The notes under the pieces are model-generated. The model ran no database searches, was not told the origin of the DNA, and was given only the letters and a program-made list of their open reading frames with translations. A DNA stretch of 64,000 nucleotides from Flavobacterium granuli (GTDB taxonomy: Bacteria; Bacteroidota; Bacteroidia; Flavobacteriales; Flavobacteriaceae): positions 62,001-126,000 of the forward strand of contig NZ_FQWO01000001.1 of the NCBI RefSeq assembly GCF_900129705.1. Reading direction: 5' to 3'. The translations under genes were made by a program, and so were the position numbers. Position 1 is the stretch's first letter. Every line of letters begins with the position of its first letter. Positions 38,785 through 47,785 of this stretch are shown piece by piece.

Positions 38785-41190
38785 ATGAGACATTTTAAAC
38801 AAATTCTGTTTTTTAATCAAATTCGCATCACTGACATTGATAAAGTAGGTGGTAAGAATGCTTCTTTGGGAGAAATGTTTAGCCAACTCAGTCCTATGGG
38901 AATTAAAGTTCCGGATGGTTTTGCTTTGACAGCCAATGCTTATCGGTTATTCTGCAAAGAAAACAACATAGAAGATGAACTGAATGATTTATTTCTCTCC
39001 CTAGATTTAAAAACCAATTCTAACCTTTCAAAAATTGGTCAAAAAGCCCGAGAGATTATTCTGTCTAAAAGCTTACCAGTAACAATTAAAAATGAAATCC
39101 TAGAAGCATACCAATGTCTAAGCGAACAGAACGACTTCAAAAATCTTAGTGTCGCTGTACGAAGCAGTGCTACTGCCGAAGATTTACCCTCAGCCAGTTT
39201 TGCCGGAAGAATGGAATCCTTTCTAAATATTACCGGAGAAGAACAGCTACTCGATGCCATAATTCACTGTTATGCCTCGTTATTCACGGACCGTGCTATA
39301 AAATATCGTCATGACATGGGCTTTTCTAAAATGGATATTGCAATTTCAGTAGGGATTCAGCAAATGGTACGCAGTGACAAAGCGGCTTCCGGCGTAGCAT
39401 TTACAATCGATCCGGATAGCGGATTCAAAAATACAATCATCATTAACAGCTGTTGGGGGCTTGGGGAAAACATTGTTCAAGGGACTGTAACTCCTGATGA
39501 ATGGATGGTTTTCAAACCAACTTTGTACAATAAAGACTATAATCCTATTCTAAAAAAACAATGTGGTCGAAAAGAATTTACGATGATTTATACTAAAAAT
39601 TCAATCGCCAGTTCAGCAGAAAATACAATTAGTAATAAACCAACCCTCAAAGAAAAACAAAATCAATTCTCGTTAAATGACTCTGAAGTAATTCAATTGT
39701 CACAATGCTGCGATAGCATCGAAAAGTATTATAATAAACCAATGGATATTGAGTGGGCCAAAGATGGATTAAACAACCAACTTTATATTGTTCAGGCACG
39801 TCCTGAAACTATTCATAGCAAATTAAAAAAACAAGTCCAAGAGATTTACAAACTCAAAGAAAAAGGAAAACTAATAACAAAAGGAATTGCATTAGGAGAT
39901 AAGATAACCTCTGGAAAAGCCCGAATTTTGCATCATCCGAAAGAAGGAAATCAATTATTGGAAGGAGAAATCCTTGTCACAGATTTGACAAATCCAGATT
40001 GGGATCCGATTATGAAAAAATCGGCCGCAATCATCACCAATAAAGGTGGACGTACAAGCCATGCAGCCATTGTGGCTCGGGAGTTGGGCACCATAGCTGT
40101 TGTAGGGACAGGCAATGCCACCAAAAATATAAAAAACGGTCAGCAAATCACCGTTTGTTGTGCCGAAGGCAAAGAAGGTAAAGTTTATGATGGACAACTC
40201 GATTGGGTAATAACCGAACAGGATTTCAGCTTACTTTCCATGCCTAACACAGATCCAATGTTAATTATTTCAGACCCCGAAAGAGCTTTTGAATTGAGTG
40301 CTTATCCCAATCAAGGTGTAGGATTAATGCGAATGGAATTTGTCATTTCTAATACAATAAAAATACACCCCCTTGCTTTTTGCGAACCCGATACAATAAC
40401 AAACAAAACAGTTGCTGCCAAAATAAAAAAAACGATTGGCAACTATACTGACGGTAAAAGTTATTTTATCGATAAACTAGCAGAAGCCGTATCTCATGTC
40501 GCAGCCGCTTTTTACCCTAAAGAGGTCATTGTCAGGATGAGCGATTTTAAAAGCAATGAATATGCTAATCTCATCGGTGGTAAATATTTCGAACCTCATG
40601 AAGAAAATCCTATGATCGGTTTTCGAGGAGCTTCCCGGTATTACAGTAAATATTATCAAAAAGGTTTCGCTTTGGAATGTGAAGCCATGAAAAAAGTGCG
40701 AAACGAGATGGGATTGCTCAATGTAAAACTGATGATTCCTTTTTGCAGGACGATAGAAGAGGCCAAAAAAGTCATTTCAGAAATGGCTAAAAATGGATTA
40801 ATACAAGGTGAAAACGATTTGGAAGTCTATGTCATGATCGAGATCCCAAGTAATGTGCTGTTAGCGGATGAATTTGCAGACATTTTTGACGGATTTTCCA
40901 TTGGTTCGAATGACTTAACGCAACTTACCCTTGGTCTAGATCGAGATTCTGAACTGGTAAGCTATTTATTTAATGAAGAAAATTCTGCAGTAAAAACTTT
41001 AATAAAAAAAACAATTCAAGCCGCAAAACGAAACAAAATAAAAGTAGGCTTGTGCGGGCAAGCACCTAGCGATATCCCTGAATTTACTCAATTTTTAGTG
41101 GAAGAAGGAATTGACAGTATCTCTTTTAATCCCGATGCCATCATTAAAGGAATCAAAAATATTTTGGTAGCAGAAAAACTAAAAGTTTAA
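38785..41190 (+). CDS. ppsA: Phosphoenolpyruvate synthase
   Basis: 801 aa. Makes PEP, AMP and phosphate from pyruvate and ATP for gluconeogenesis. The N-terminal ATP-grasp domain starts IDKVGGKNASLGEMFSQL and has VRSSATAEDLPSASFAGRME. The swivelling His domain has GGRTSHAAIVARELG with His426 (E. coli His421). The C-terminal barrel has GLMRMEFVI, IGFRGASRYYS, DGFSIGSNDLTQLTLGLDRD and a late VGLCGQAPSD with the catalytic cysteine. It opens a plus-strand run with the degP-like gene (17-base gap). Confidence 0.95.
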   Translation: MRHFKQILFFNQIRITDIDKVGGKNASLGEMFSQLSPMGIKVPDGFALTANAYRLFCKENNIEDELNDLFLSLDLKTNSNLSKIGQKAREIILSKSLPVTIKNEILEAYQCLSEQNDFKNLSVAVRSSATAEDLPSASFAGRMESFLNITGEEQLLDAIIHCYASLFTDRAIKYRHDMGFSKMDIAISVGIQQMVRSDKAASGVAFTIDPDSGFKNTIIINSCWGLGENIVQGTVTPDEWMVFKPTLYNKDYNPILKKQCGRKEFTMIYTKNSIASSAENTISNKPTLKEKQNQFSLNDSEVIQLSQCCDSIEKYYNKPMDIEWAKDGLNNQLYIVQARPETIHSKLKKQVQEIYKLKEKGKLITKGIALGDKITSGKARILHHPKEGNQLLEGEILVTDLTNPDWDPIMKKSAAIITNKGGRTSHAAIVARELGTIAVVGTGNATKNIKNGQQITVCCAEGKEGKVYDGQLDWVITEQDFSLLSMPNTDPMLIISDPERAFELSAYPNQGVGLMRMEFVISNTIKIHPLAFCEPDTITNKTVAAKIKKTIGNYTDGKSYFIDKLAEAVSHVAAAFYPKEVIVRMSDFKSNEYANLIGGKYFEPHEENPMIGFRGASRYYSKYYQKGFALECEAMKKVRNEMGLLNVKLMIPFCRTIEEAKKVISEMAKNGLIQGENDLEVYVMIEIPSNVLLADEFADIFDGFSIGSNDLTQLTLGLDRDSELVSYLFNEENSAVKTLIKKTIQAAKRNKIKVGLCGQAPSDIPEFTQFLVEEGIDSISFNPDAIIKGIKNILVAEKLKV

Positions 41191-41207
41191 TAAAATAAAT
41201 TTCAAAT

Positions 41208-42704
41208 ATGATACCATTTAGAAAAATGAATTTAATATGTTTATCAATCCTACTGTTTTTCCTTCAAGGATGTCAGTCACAGGAAAAAAAAACAGAAAAG
41301 GACATTGAAGAGTTTCAAAAAAACACTTCCCAACAAACGGATAATGTTTCTTATACCGGCTTAGTCAATTTTAGAAATGCCGCTAAAACAGCCATGCCCG
41401 GAGTTGTTAATATCAAAAGCACCTTTAAATCTAGAGTTCCTGACTACGATTATAAAGATCAGGATAATCTTCCAGATCCTTTTAAAGATTTTTTTAAGGA
41501 CAATCCCTTTTTTAGAGAATTCAAGTTCCAAGACCCAAGATTTCCACAAGGCAACTCTGAACCAATAATTGGTAGTGCTTCGGGAGTGATTCTCACCAAT
41601 GATGGGTATATTACCACCAATAATCATGTAATAAAAGGGGCTGATGAAATTAATGTCACCTTATTTGACGGGAGGTCCTATCCTGCAAAAATTATTGGTA
41701 CTGATCCGCTAACAGATCTGGCTCTGCTTAAAATTGAAGAAAAAAATCTTTCTTTTATCCAATTTGGCGATAGCGACATAACAGAAGTTGGAGACTGGGT
41801 AGTTGCCGTGGGAAATCCTTTTAATCTGGCCTCGACTGTTACTGCCGGGATTGTAAGCGCCAAAGCCAGAAACATTAATATTCTAAAGGAACAGGGAGCC
41901 ATTGAATCTTTCATTCAAACTGATGCAGCTGTAAATCCTGGAAACAGCGGTGGCGCTTTAGTAAACCTAGAAGGAAAACTAATCGGTATTAACACCGCTA
42001 TTGCAACGCCCACAGGAGTCTATGCCGGTTATGCATTTGCCATTCCCGTAGATATTGTAAAAAAAGTTATCAACGATCTTTTAAATTTTGGTTCTGTACA
42101 AAGAGGTACTTTAGGCATGAGTATCCGAGACTTAAACAGTAGCTTGGCAAAAGAAATAAATATTAATCGAGCCAACGGAGTCTATGTAGACAGTGTAATG
42201 GTTAACGGAGCTGCCAAAGAAGCCGGAATTAGAGCCAAAGATGTCATCATAAGTATCGATAACATTGAAACAGCCACTGCTTCAAAATTACAGGAAATTG
42301 TTTCACGAAAACGCCCCGGTGATCCAGTTAAAATCAAACTAATCCGAAATAGTAAAGACGAAAAGGAGTTGACAGTAACACTCAAAAAATATACTTTACA
42401 AACACCAACAATAAATACCAACTTACTAAAAGAATTAGGAGTCGAACTCACAGAAATCAATAAAGAAGACCAAAAAAAGAAGTATAATGTGATGAATGGC
42501 TTAAAAATCACCAAACTCTATGACGGCAAATTAAAGCGATTGACTGACATACAACCAGGATTTGTGATTACATCGGTAAACAGAAAACCGATAAGCACAG
42601 TTAAATCTTTCTTGGAAGCTGTACAAGATCAAGAAGGAGGAATAATGATTGAAGGAAAATATGCCGGAGACCCCACTTTTTACTATTATGCTTTTGGAAT
42701 GTAA
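41208..42704 (+). CDS. DegP/HtrA-family serine protease, lipoprotein type
   Basis: 498 aa. A lipobox (FFLQGCQSQ) suggests membrane anchoring, unlike soluble DegP. The trypsin-like domain (about 50-285) has the full triad: His140 in TTNNHVIKG, Asp170 in TDLALLKI and Ser247 in NPGNSGGALV. PDZ domain 1 (about 295-395) has GVYVDSVMVNGAAKEAGIRAKDVI, and a second, more diverged PDZ follows (about 420-490). It degrades or refolds damaged envelope proteins. A second ATG at 41226 is an alternative start. Directly follows ppsA, likely co-transcribed. Confidence 0.93.
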   Translation: MIPFRKMNLICLSILLFFLQGCQSQEKKTEKDIEEFQKNTSQQTDNVSYTGLVNFRNAAKTAMPGVVNIKSTFKSRVPDYDYKDQDNLPDPFKDFFKDNPFFREFKFQDPRFPQGNSEPIIGSASGVILTNDGYITTNNHVIKGADEINVTLFDGRSYPAKIIGTDPLTDLALLKIEEKNLSFIQFGDSDITEVGDWVVAVGNPFNLASTVTAGIVSAKARNINILKEQGAIESFIQTDAAVNPGNSGGALVNLEGKLIGINTAIATPTGVYAGYAFAIPVDIVKKVINDLLNFGSVQRGTLGMSIRDLNSSLAKEININRANGVYVDSVMVNGAAKEAGIRAKDVIISIDNIETATASKLQEIVSRKRPGDPVKIKLIRNSKDEKELTVTLKKYTLQTPTINTNLLKELGVELTEINKEDQKKKYNVMNGLKITKLYDGKLKRLTDIQPGFVITSVNRKPISTVKSFLEAVQDQEGGIMIEGKYAGDPTFYYYAFGM

Positions 42705-42768
42705 AAGAAATACCAGTAAACAAAATGACTTAGGAAATCTTCCACATTGGAAATAAAAAACAGGAATC

Positions 42769-43758
42769 ATGAAAATACTCGTGTATAGTACCTATGGTTT
42801 TGACAAGCCATTCTTAGAAAAAGCAACACATGGCAAACTTGAATTAGTCTATACTGACCAGCCATTAAATGAGAAGACTGTGAATCTTGCCAAAGGTTTT
42901 GACGCTATTTCCCTTTTCACTTCAGATTATGCAACTGCCCAAATGTTAGAAAAACTATATACCTATGGCATCAAATACATCGCTTTACGATCAGTAGGCT
43001 ACGACAATATTGATCTGAAAAAAGCTCGATCACTAGGGATTAAAGTGGCTAATATCCCTAGCTACTCTCCTTATTCTGTTGCAGAGCATGCAACTGCTTT
43101 GTTGATGGCATTAAATCGTAAACTTATTCTGGGACAAAAATTAATGCTCATGGGAGATTATCGTTTGGATAATCTGATTGGTTTTGATTTACATGGAAAA
43201 ACAGTTGGAATTATTGGAACCGGAAAAATAGGTTCTGCATTCGCAAAAATAATGCATGGCTTTGGCTGTAAATTATTGGCTTGTGACCCGAAGGAGAATA
43301 AAAAACTGATTCTGGAAACCAATATTACTTATACAACGATAGAACAACTATGTCAAAATTCAGATGTGATTTCGATTCATTGTCCGCTTAATCCTGAAAC
43401 AAAATTTATGTTGAATAGAAGTCTTTTCAAACAGATGAAAGAAGGCGTTTTTTTTATCAATACCGCCCGTGGTATGATTGTAAATACCGAAGACTTAATA
43501 GAAGCATTAAATACCGGAACTATTGCCGCCGCTGGTTTGGACGTATATGAAAAAGAGAAAACAATCTTTTTTCGCAACCACATCAATAAAAAAATCGAGG
43601 ATAATCTGTTTACAATCCTTCGTTCCCATCCTAATGTATTGATTACAGGACATCAGGGCTTTTTGACCAAAGAAGCTTTACAGGGAATTGCCGTTAGTAC
43701 CATTGCTAATTTGAATGCTTGGGAATACAATGGCATTTCAGAAAATGAATTGAACTGA
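42769..43758 (+). CDS. ldhA: D-2-hydroxyacid dehydrogenase (fermentative D-lactate dehydrogenase type)
   Basis: 329 aa. Reduces pyruvate (or a similar 2-keto acid) to the D-hydroxyacid with NADH. Domain order: N-terminal catalytic part, NAD-binding GIIGTGKIGSAFAKIM (about 145-160), catalytic Arg in FFINTARGMIVNT, Glu in DVYEKEK, and His in ITGHQGFLTKEAL. The FLTKEAL ending and YSPYSVAEHA segment fit LdhA. It follows the degP-like gene by 64 bases in the same direction. Confidence 0.88.
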   Translation: MKILVYSTYGFDKPFLEKATHGKLELVYTDQPLNEKTVNLAKGFDAISLFTSDYATAQMLEKLYTYGIKYIALRSVGYDNIDLKKARSLGIKVANIPSYSPYSVAEHATALLMALNRKLILGQKLMLMGDYRLDNLIGFDLHGKTVGIIGTGKIGSAFAKIMHGFGCKLLACDPKENKKLILETNITYTTIEQLCQNSDVISIHCPLNPETKFMLNRSLFKQMKEGVFFINTARGMIVNTEDLIEALNTGTIAAAGLDVYEKEKTIFFRNHINKKIEDNLFTILRSHPNVLITGHQGFLTKEALQGIAVSTIANLNAWEYNGISENELN

Positions 43759-44023
43759 AAACAGAATTCCTTTTTTTTCTGCTATTCCAAAGTTTATCCT
43801 CTTCAATTGAGAAACAGCTTATTTAGCAGTTCATTTAGACAACCGAGCAATTCTATACCGTATTATTCTTAATTTCAAATTCTTTAGATTCTTAAAAAAA
43901 TATCGTAAATTAGTACAGCCCTAGACTTTTTTTTCTAAAAACACAATACAAGCTGCTATTTTTTTAATAATTTAAGCTTATTTCATATAATTCTACTATC
44001 GAATAGTACTAAATTTAAAAAAA

Positions 44024-45127
44024 ATGAAAGGAACATTCAAACTCGGGAAAATTTCAGGAATTGGTTTATTTATTCATTGGACATTTTCATTACTGATTGC
44101 CTTCATCATTTTTATTAATTATCAATCAGGTTATAATGCAATTCAGATTTTTTGGTCTGTGGGATTCATTATGAGTATTTTTATTACTGTTGTTTTACAC
44201 GAATTAGGGCATGCTTTGGCCGCAAAAAACTTTGGCATCACAACCAAAGACATTACTTTACTTCCCATAGGCGGATTAGCTAGACTGGAAAGACTACCCG
44301 AAAAACCTTCAGAGGAATTGATTGTTGCCATTGCCGGACCAATGGTCAACCTTGGTTTAGCCCTAATAACGGGCTTTTTTATTACACTACCAGAAAACCC
44401 TGAATTAATGGCCACACAACTATCCGGGGGAATAAATGCACATAATTTTTTTCTTAACTTCTTTATCGTAAATATAGTGCTGGCTGTTTTTAATTTGATT
44501 CCAGCTTTCCCCATGGATGGCGGAAGAATTCTCAGAGCATTACTTGCCTTCAAATTCAAAAGACATGTGGCAACTAAAATTGCGGCACGTATTGGGCAAC
44601 TTTTAGCCGTAGGTTTTATTATTTTAGGTTTTTTTTCGAATCCTTTTCTAATTTTCATAGGATTATTTGTCATAATGGGGGCACAAATGGAGACCGAATA
44701 TACCGAATCCAAATACATTCTAAAAGGATACAAAGTACGTGATGTGTTAATGAAGCAATACCAATCTATCGATTCCAATGAACCTATAAAAACAGCCGTT
44801 GATTTGTTGCTTGATAGCCAATCCAAGATTTTTCTAATTACCGAAAACGGTGAACCCGTTGGAACATTAAACCGAGACCAAATGATATTAGCTCTTTCCC
44901 AAAAAGGAGAAAATATCCCTATACATACTGCTATGAATAAAAACCTGATTTTCCTTGACGTAGAAACACTTTTGGAAGACATTTTTGAAATGGTTTTCAG
45001 CAATAAATCCAATTTAATGCTTGTCATGGAAAACAATCAATTTATCGGTACTCTGGATACCGAGAATCTTTTAGAATTTCTGTTAATCAAAGAGGTTAAA
45101 ACCCAAAAAACTTATGCTAACGAGTAA
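44024..45127 (+). CDS. Site-2 protease family (M50) membrane metalloprotease with CBS pair
   Basis: 367 aa. Six or so transmembrane segments; the zinc site is HELGH (His59, Glu60, His63) in VVLHELGHALAAKNFG, with the third ligand Asp in NLIPAFPMDGGRILRALLAF. Residues about 235-360 form two CBS motifs (DVLMKQYQSIDSNEPIKTAVDLLL; HTAMNKNLIFLDVETLLED) that commonly bind adenine nucleotides, suggesting energy-linked control of intramembrane proteolysis. Its last 14 bases overlap the start of the phospholipase D-like gene, so the two are translationally coupled. Confidence 0.92.
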   Translation: MKGTFKLGKISGIGLFIHWTFSLLIAFIIFINYQSGYNAIQIFWSVGFIMSIFITVVLHELGHALAAKNFGITTKDITLLPIGGLARLERLPEKPSEELIVAIAGPMVNLGLALITGFFITLPENPELMATQLSGGINAHNFFLNFFIVNIVLAVFNLIPAFPMDGGRILRALLAFKFKRHVATKIAARIGQLLAVGFIILGFFSNPFLIFIGLFVIMGAQMETEYTESKYILKGYKVRDVLMKQYQSIDSNEPIKTAVDLLLDSQSKIFLITENGEPVGTLNRDQMILALSQKGENIPIHTAMNKNLIFLDVETLLEDIFEMVFSNKSNLMLVMENNQFIGTLDTENLLEFLLIKEVKTQKTYANE

Positions 45128-46277
45128 TTACATCTCTGAAGCCGAAGAAAGCTTGGAGCTGGTATACAGCGGAACGAATTATTTTTCCCGATTAGAAGAA
45201 ATCATTCAAAACTCAAAATATGAAATTCACCTGCAATTCTATATTTTCAAAAATGATTCTGCAGGAAAAAAAATTCTGGAAGAACTAAAAAAAGCGGCAG
45301 CACGTCATGTAAAAATATACCTTTTGCTGGATGGTTTTGGGTCGTTTACATTTCCAAAAGAGGAAATAAACCATTTAACGCAACTGGGAATACATTTTCG
45401 CTTTTTTTCTCCTTTCTTTTCTGCAAACTCATTCTATATGGGTCGAAGATTACACCACAAACTAGTCGTTTGCGATGCTCGTTTGACCTTGATTGGCGGG
45501 ATTAATATTTCCGAAAATTACTTAGGAACAGCCACAAAAGCGCCTTGGCTAGATTATTCGATACAAATTAACGATTCTAATATTGCTAAAACACTTCAAT
45601 TGCTTTGCAGGGATTTATTCTTTAAAAAAAGACATCTGTTCCGAAAAAAAATAAAATCTGTTTTTCTGACCCAAGAAGATACCGCCATCAGTATTATTCA
45701 AAACGATTGGTTAAAACGAAAAAATGAAATTTATAAAGCCTACATCAACGCTTTTAACAATGCCGAAAAGGAAATAATTATTGTAGGAAGTTATTTTCTT
45801 CCGGGCAGAAGGTTAGAAAATGCGCTAAAGAAAGCGGCTAAAAACAACGTGAAAATAAAATTAATATTATCCGGAATTTCAGATATTCCGCTTTCCAGAA
45901 GAGCGACCTATCATATTTACTCCTCCCTTCTTAAGAATAATATTGAATTATACGAATGGAATAAAACGATATTACATGGAAAAGCGGCAGTAGTAGATGG
46001 TTGTTGGACCACCATTGGTTCATTCAACCTGAACAATCTAAGTTCTTATGGAAGTCTCGAAATAAATGCTGAAATCAAATCGGTCGCTTTTTCAAATACT
46101 TATTTGTCACACCTCAACAAAATCATAGCCCAATGTGACAAAATAACACCCAAATCCCTAAAAAAAAGAAACAACATCTCTTCCTATTTAATGAATTGGC
46201 TGTCGTATTGGACAGCAAGATTAATCCTTAGTGTAGTTACTTATTTTCCTTATAAAAGATTCAAAAAAATTTATTAA
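45114..46277 (+). CDS. Phospholipase D-superfamily protein, cardiolipin synthase-like
   Basis: 387 aa with two HKD motifs: HHKLVVCDARLTLIGGINIS near residue 117 and HGKAAVVDGCWTTIGSFNLN near residue 287, each HxKx4D. It resembles ClsB-type cardiolipin synthases, which lack N-terminal transmembrane helices. It would join or transfer phosphatidyl groups. A basic C-terminal tail with a hydrophobic stretch (LMNWLSYWTARLILSVVTYF) may hold it to the membrane. Overlaps the upstream protease gene by 14 bases. Confidence 0.88.
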   Translation: MLTSNYISEAEESLELVYSGTNYFSRLEEIIQNSKYEIHLQFYIFKNDSAGKKILEELKKAAARHVKIYLLLDGFGSFTFPKEEINHLTQLGIHFRFFSPFFSANSFYMGRRLHHKLVVCDARLTLIGGINISENYLGTATKAPWLDYSIQINDSNIAKTLQLLCRDLFFKKRHLFRKKIKSVFLTQEDTAISIIQNDWLKRKNEIYKAYINAFNNAEKEIIIVGSYFLPGRRLENALKKAAKNNVKIKLILSGISDIPLSRRATYHIYSSLLKNNIELYEWNKTILHGKAAVVDGCWTTIGSFNLNNLSSYGSLEINAEIKSVAFSNTYLSHLNKIIAQCDKITPKSLKKRNNISSYLMNWLSYWTARLILSVVTYFPYKRFKKIY

Positions 46278-46402
46278 AAATAACTTCTAAAAAAATTAAA
46301 CCAATCCTAATTTATTGTTTTTTATTTTGTAAATTTATGTTTTAAATTTAAGGTTAAACAACTGAAATTGAATTTATTAAAAACAACACAATATAATTAA
46401 AA

Positions 46403-46528
46403 GTGGATAAAATCACCCATAAAAAGAGAAAAAAAGAAGAATGGATCCAAAAAGATTTGAGAAATAAGATCCCAAAATTGGGCAAGAAAACAGTATATGT
46501 TCCATTACAAAATGAATTGCCTTTCTGA
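46403..46528 (+). CDS. Possible small ORF upstream of the retron ncRNA
   Basis: 41 codons from GTG at 46403, after an in-frame stop at 46394. The product is strongly basic at the start (DKITHKKRKKEEWIQKDL) and ends TVYVPLQNELPF. It stops about 30 bases before the structured RNA segment. No family recognised and no clear ribosome site. It could be a small retron accessory protein, a remnant of a longer gene, or chance; coding status is unproven. Confidence 0.25.
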   Translation: MDKITHKKRKKEEWIQKDLRNKIPKLGKKTVYVPLQNELPF

Positions 46529-46556
46529 TTGTTTCTAAAGATTGTGTTAGCTCAGC

Positions 46557-46712
46557 TAGCGTCGGAGCCGTGAGTCACTGTTCTGTAATTGAATGTTCTT
46601 TCAAGCACTGGTTTAAAAGGCTCTACGCAGAGCTCCGAACCTTTTAAACCCGTATTCCTAATGGGAGTGAGTGACTCTAAAAGTCCTCACTCCATTAATG
46701 ATTCAGACGCTA
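46557..46712 (+). ncRNA. Candidate retron msr-msd non-coding RNA
   Basis: Directly precedes the RT gene. TAGCGTC (46557-46563) pairs with GACGCTA (46706-46712), the a1/a2-like closing helix. Just inside is GGAGC, whose AGC (46566-46568) could hold the branching G (G567). Hairpins: TTGAA/TTCAA (46589-46604); GGTTTAAAAGG/CCTTTTAAACC (46610-46650, 11 bp perfect, inner GCTCT/AGAGC); and GGAGTGAG-t-GACT/AGTC-CTCACTCC (46664-46693, extendable by TAAT/ATTA). Alternative pairings exist: TCGGAGC with GCTCCGA, and GAGTCACT with AGTGACTC. Exact msr and msd limits are inferred. Confidence 0.65.
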
Positions 46713-47773
46713 TGGATTTTGTACACTACAAAGACTCTTTTACTAAAGAAGCCCTAAAAATAGGCTACTCACAACAAAATATTCTAAGCTGCCTGGATTA
46801 TGCCCAGATTTTACTAACTAAAGATGTTCCCGTTATATATAACAGCTCACATCTGGCAGTTTTGGTGGGTTACAAAAAAGAATACCTAAAAAAAGCGGCA
46901 CATCACACCAAATATTTTTACCGTGATTTCGAAATCACCAAAAAAAACGGCAAGAAAAGGCCCATATCTGAACCTCTGCCGAGTTTAATGGAAATACAAC
47001 ATTGGATTCTTAAAGAAATCCTTTACAAACTCCCCGTGAGTCCTTTTGCCAAAGCATACAGACCCAATATCAGTATTATTGAAAACCTCAAATTCCATAA
47101 AAACCAACCCAAGGTATTTACACTGGATTTGGAAAATTTTTTCCCATCCATCAAAATAGAAGCAGTTGAAAGAATATTTACTGAATTGGGCTATTCGAAA
47201 AACATCTCTAATTTGCTTGCCCAATTATGTACTCGTGACGGTCGATTGCCACAGGGAGCACCTACAAGCCCCTTTCTCTCCAATCTTATCTTTAAAGATG
47301 CCGATCTTATGATCTCTGATTATTGCAAAGAACACAAAATAAGATACACCCGTTATGCCGATGATTTGAGTTTTTCCGGAGATTTTGACGAAAAAAAATT
47401 ACTCCATAAGGTGACCGAAACCATTGAAAAACTAGACTTTAAAATTAATGCCGCCAAAACCAAACTCATGACTCCTGATAGAAGACAAACTGTGACAGGA
47501 ATAGTCGTCAATGAAAAACCACAGGTGGTATTCCATAAACGCAATACATTGAGACAAACGATGTATTACATTAAAAAATTTGGCATCGATGAACACCGTG
47601 AATTCAAAGAAATTGACCAAACCAATTTCCTTGAACATCTATTAGGCCAAATCAACTTCGTTTTACAAATCAACCCAAAAGACTCTGAATTTATACACTA
47701 TAAAGCTTTCCTTATTGATCTAAAAAAGAAACAAGATGCGAAAAATATTAAAAGAGGCTTACTTCTGATGTGA
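46712..47773 (+). CDS. Retron-type reverse transcriptase
   Basis: 353 aa from ATG 46712. The frame runs upstream to 46589, but that part would translate the RNA hairpins. RT motifs in order: PSLMEIQHWI (RT1 region), NLKFH in place of the retron NAxxH element, VFTLDLENFFPSI (RT3, catalytic Asp), GRLPQGAPTSPFLSNL (RT4), RYADDLSFSG (RT5, Tyr215-Ala-Asp217-Asp218) and TVTGIVV, the VTG of retron region Y. There is no maturase, endonuclease or fused effector domain, and length is normal for retron RTs. It would prime from a branching G in its own RNA to make msDNA. Ends 13 bases from the convergent MFS gene. Confidence 0.88.
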   Translation: MDFVHYKDSFTKEALKIGYSQQNILSCLDYAQILLTKDVPVIYNSSHLAVLVGYKKEYLKKAAHHTKYFYRDFEITKKNGKKRPISEPLPSLMEIQHWILKEILYKLPVSPFAKAYRPNISIIENLKFHKNQPKVFTLDLENFFPSIKIEAVERIFTELGYSKNISNLLAQLCTRDGRLPQGAPTSPFLSNLIFKDADLMISDYCKEHKIRYTRYADDLSFSGDFDEKKLLHKVTETIEKLDFKINAAKTKLMTPDRRQTVTGIVVNEKPQVVFHKRNTLRQTMYYIKKFGIDEHREFKEIDQTNFLEHLLGQINFVLQINPKDSEFIHYKAFLIDLKKKQDAKNIKRGLLLM

Positions 47774-47785
47774 AATAAATCCCGC

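Noticed and set aside
44143..45036. Long minus-strand frame of 297 codons
   Set aside because: Lies antisense within the site-2 protease gene, whose motifs are clear; composition is that of a shadow frame.
46441..46467. ATG frame near the small ORF before the retron
   Set aside because: Only eight codons; out of frame with the GTG-started candidate.
46589..46711. Upstream extension of the RT frame (TTG start)
   Set aside because: It would translate the two long hairpins of the ncRNA, and the RT family start fits the ATG at 46712.
46557..46712. Ordinary terminator of the cardiolipin synthase gene
   Set aside because: It is nearly 300 bases after that gene, lacks T runs, and has several nested pairings ending at the RT start codon, which fits a structured RNA better.
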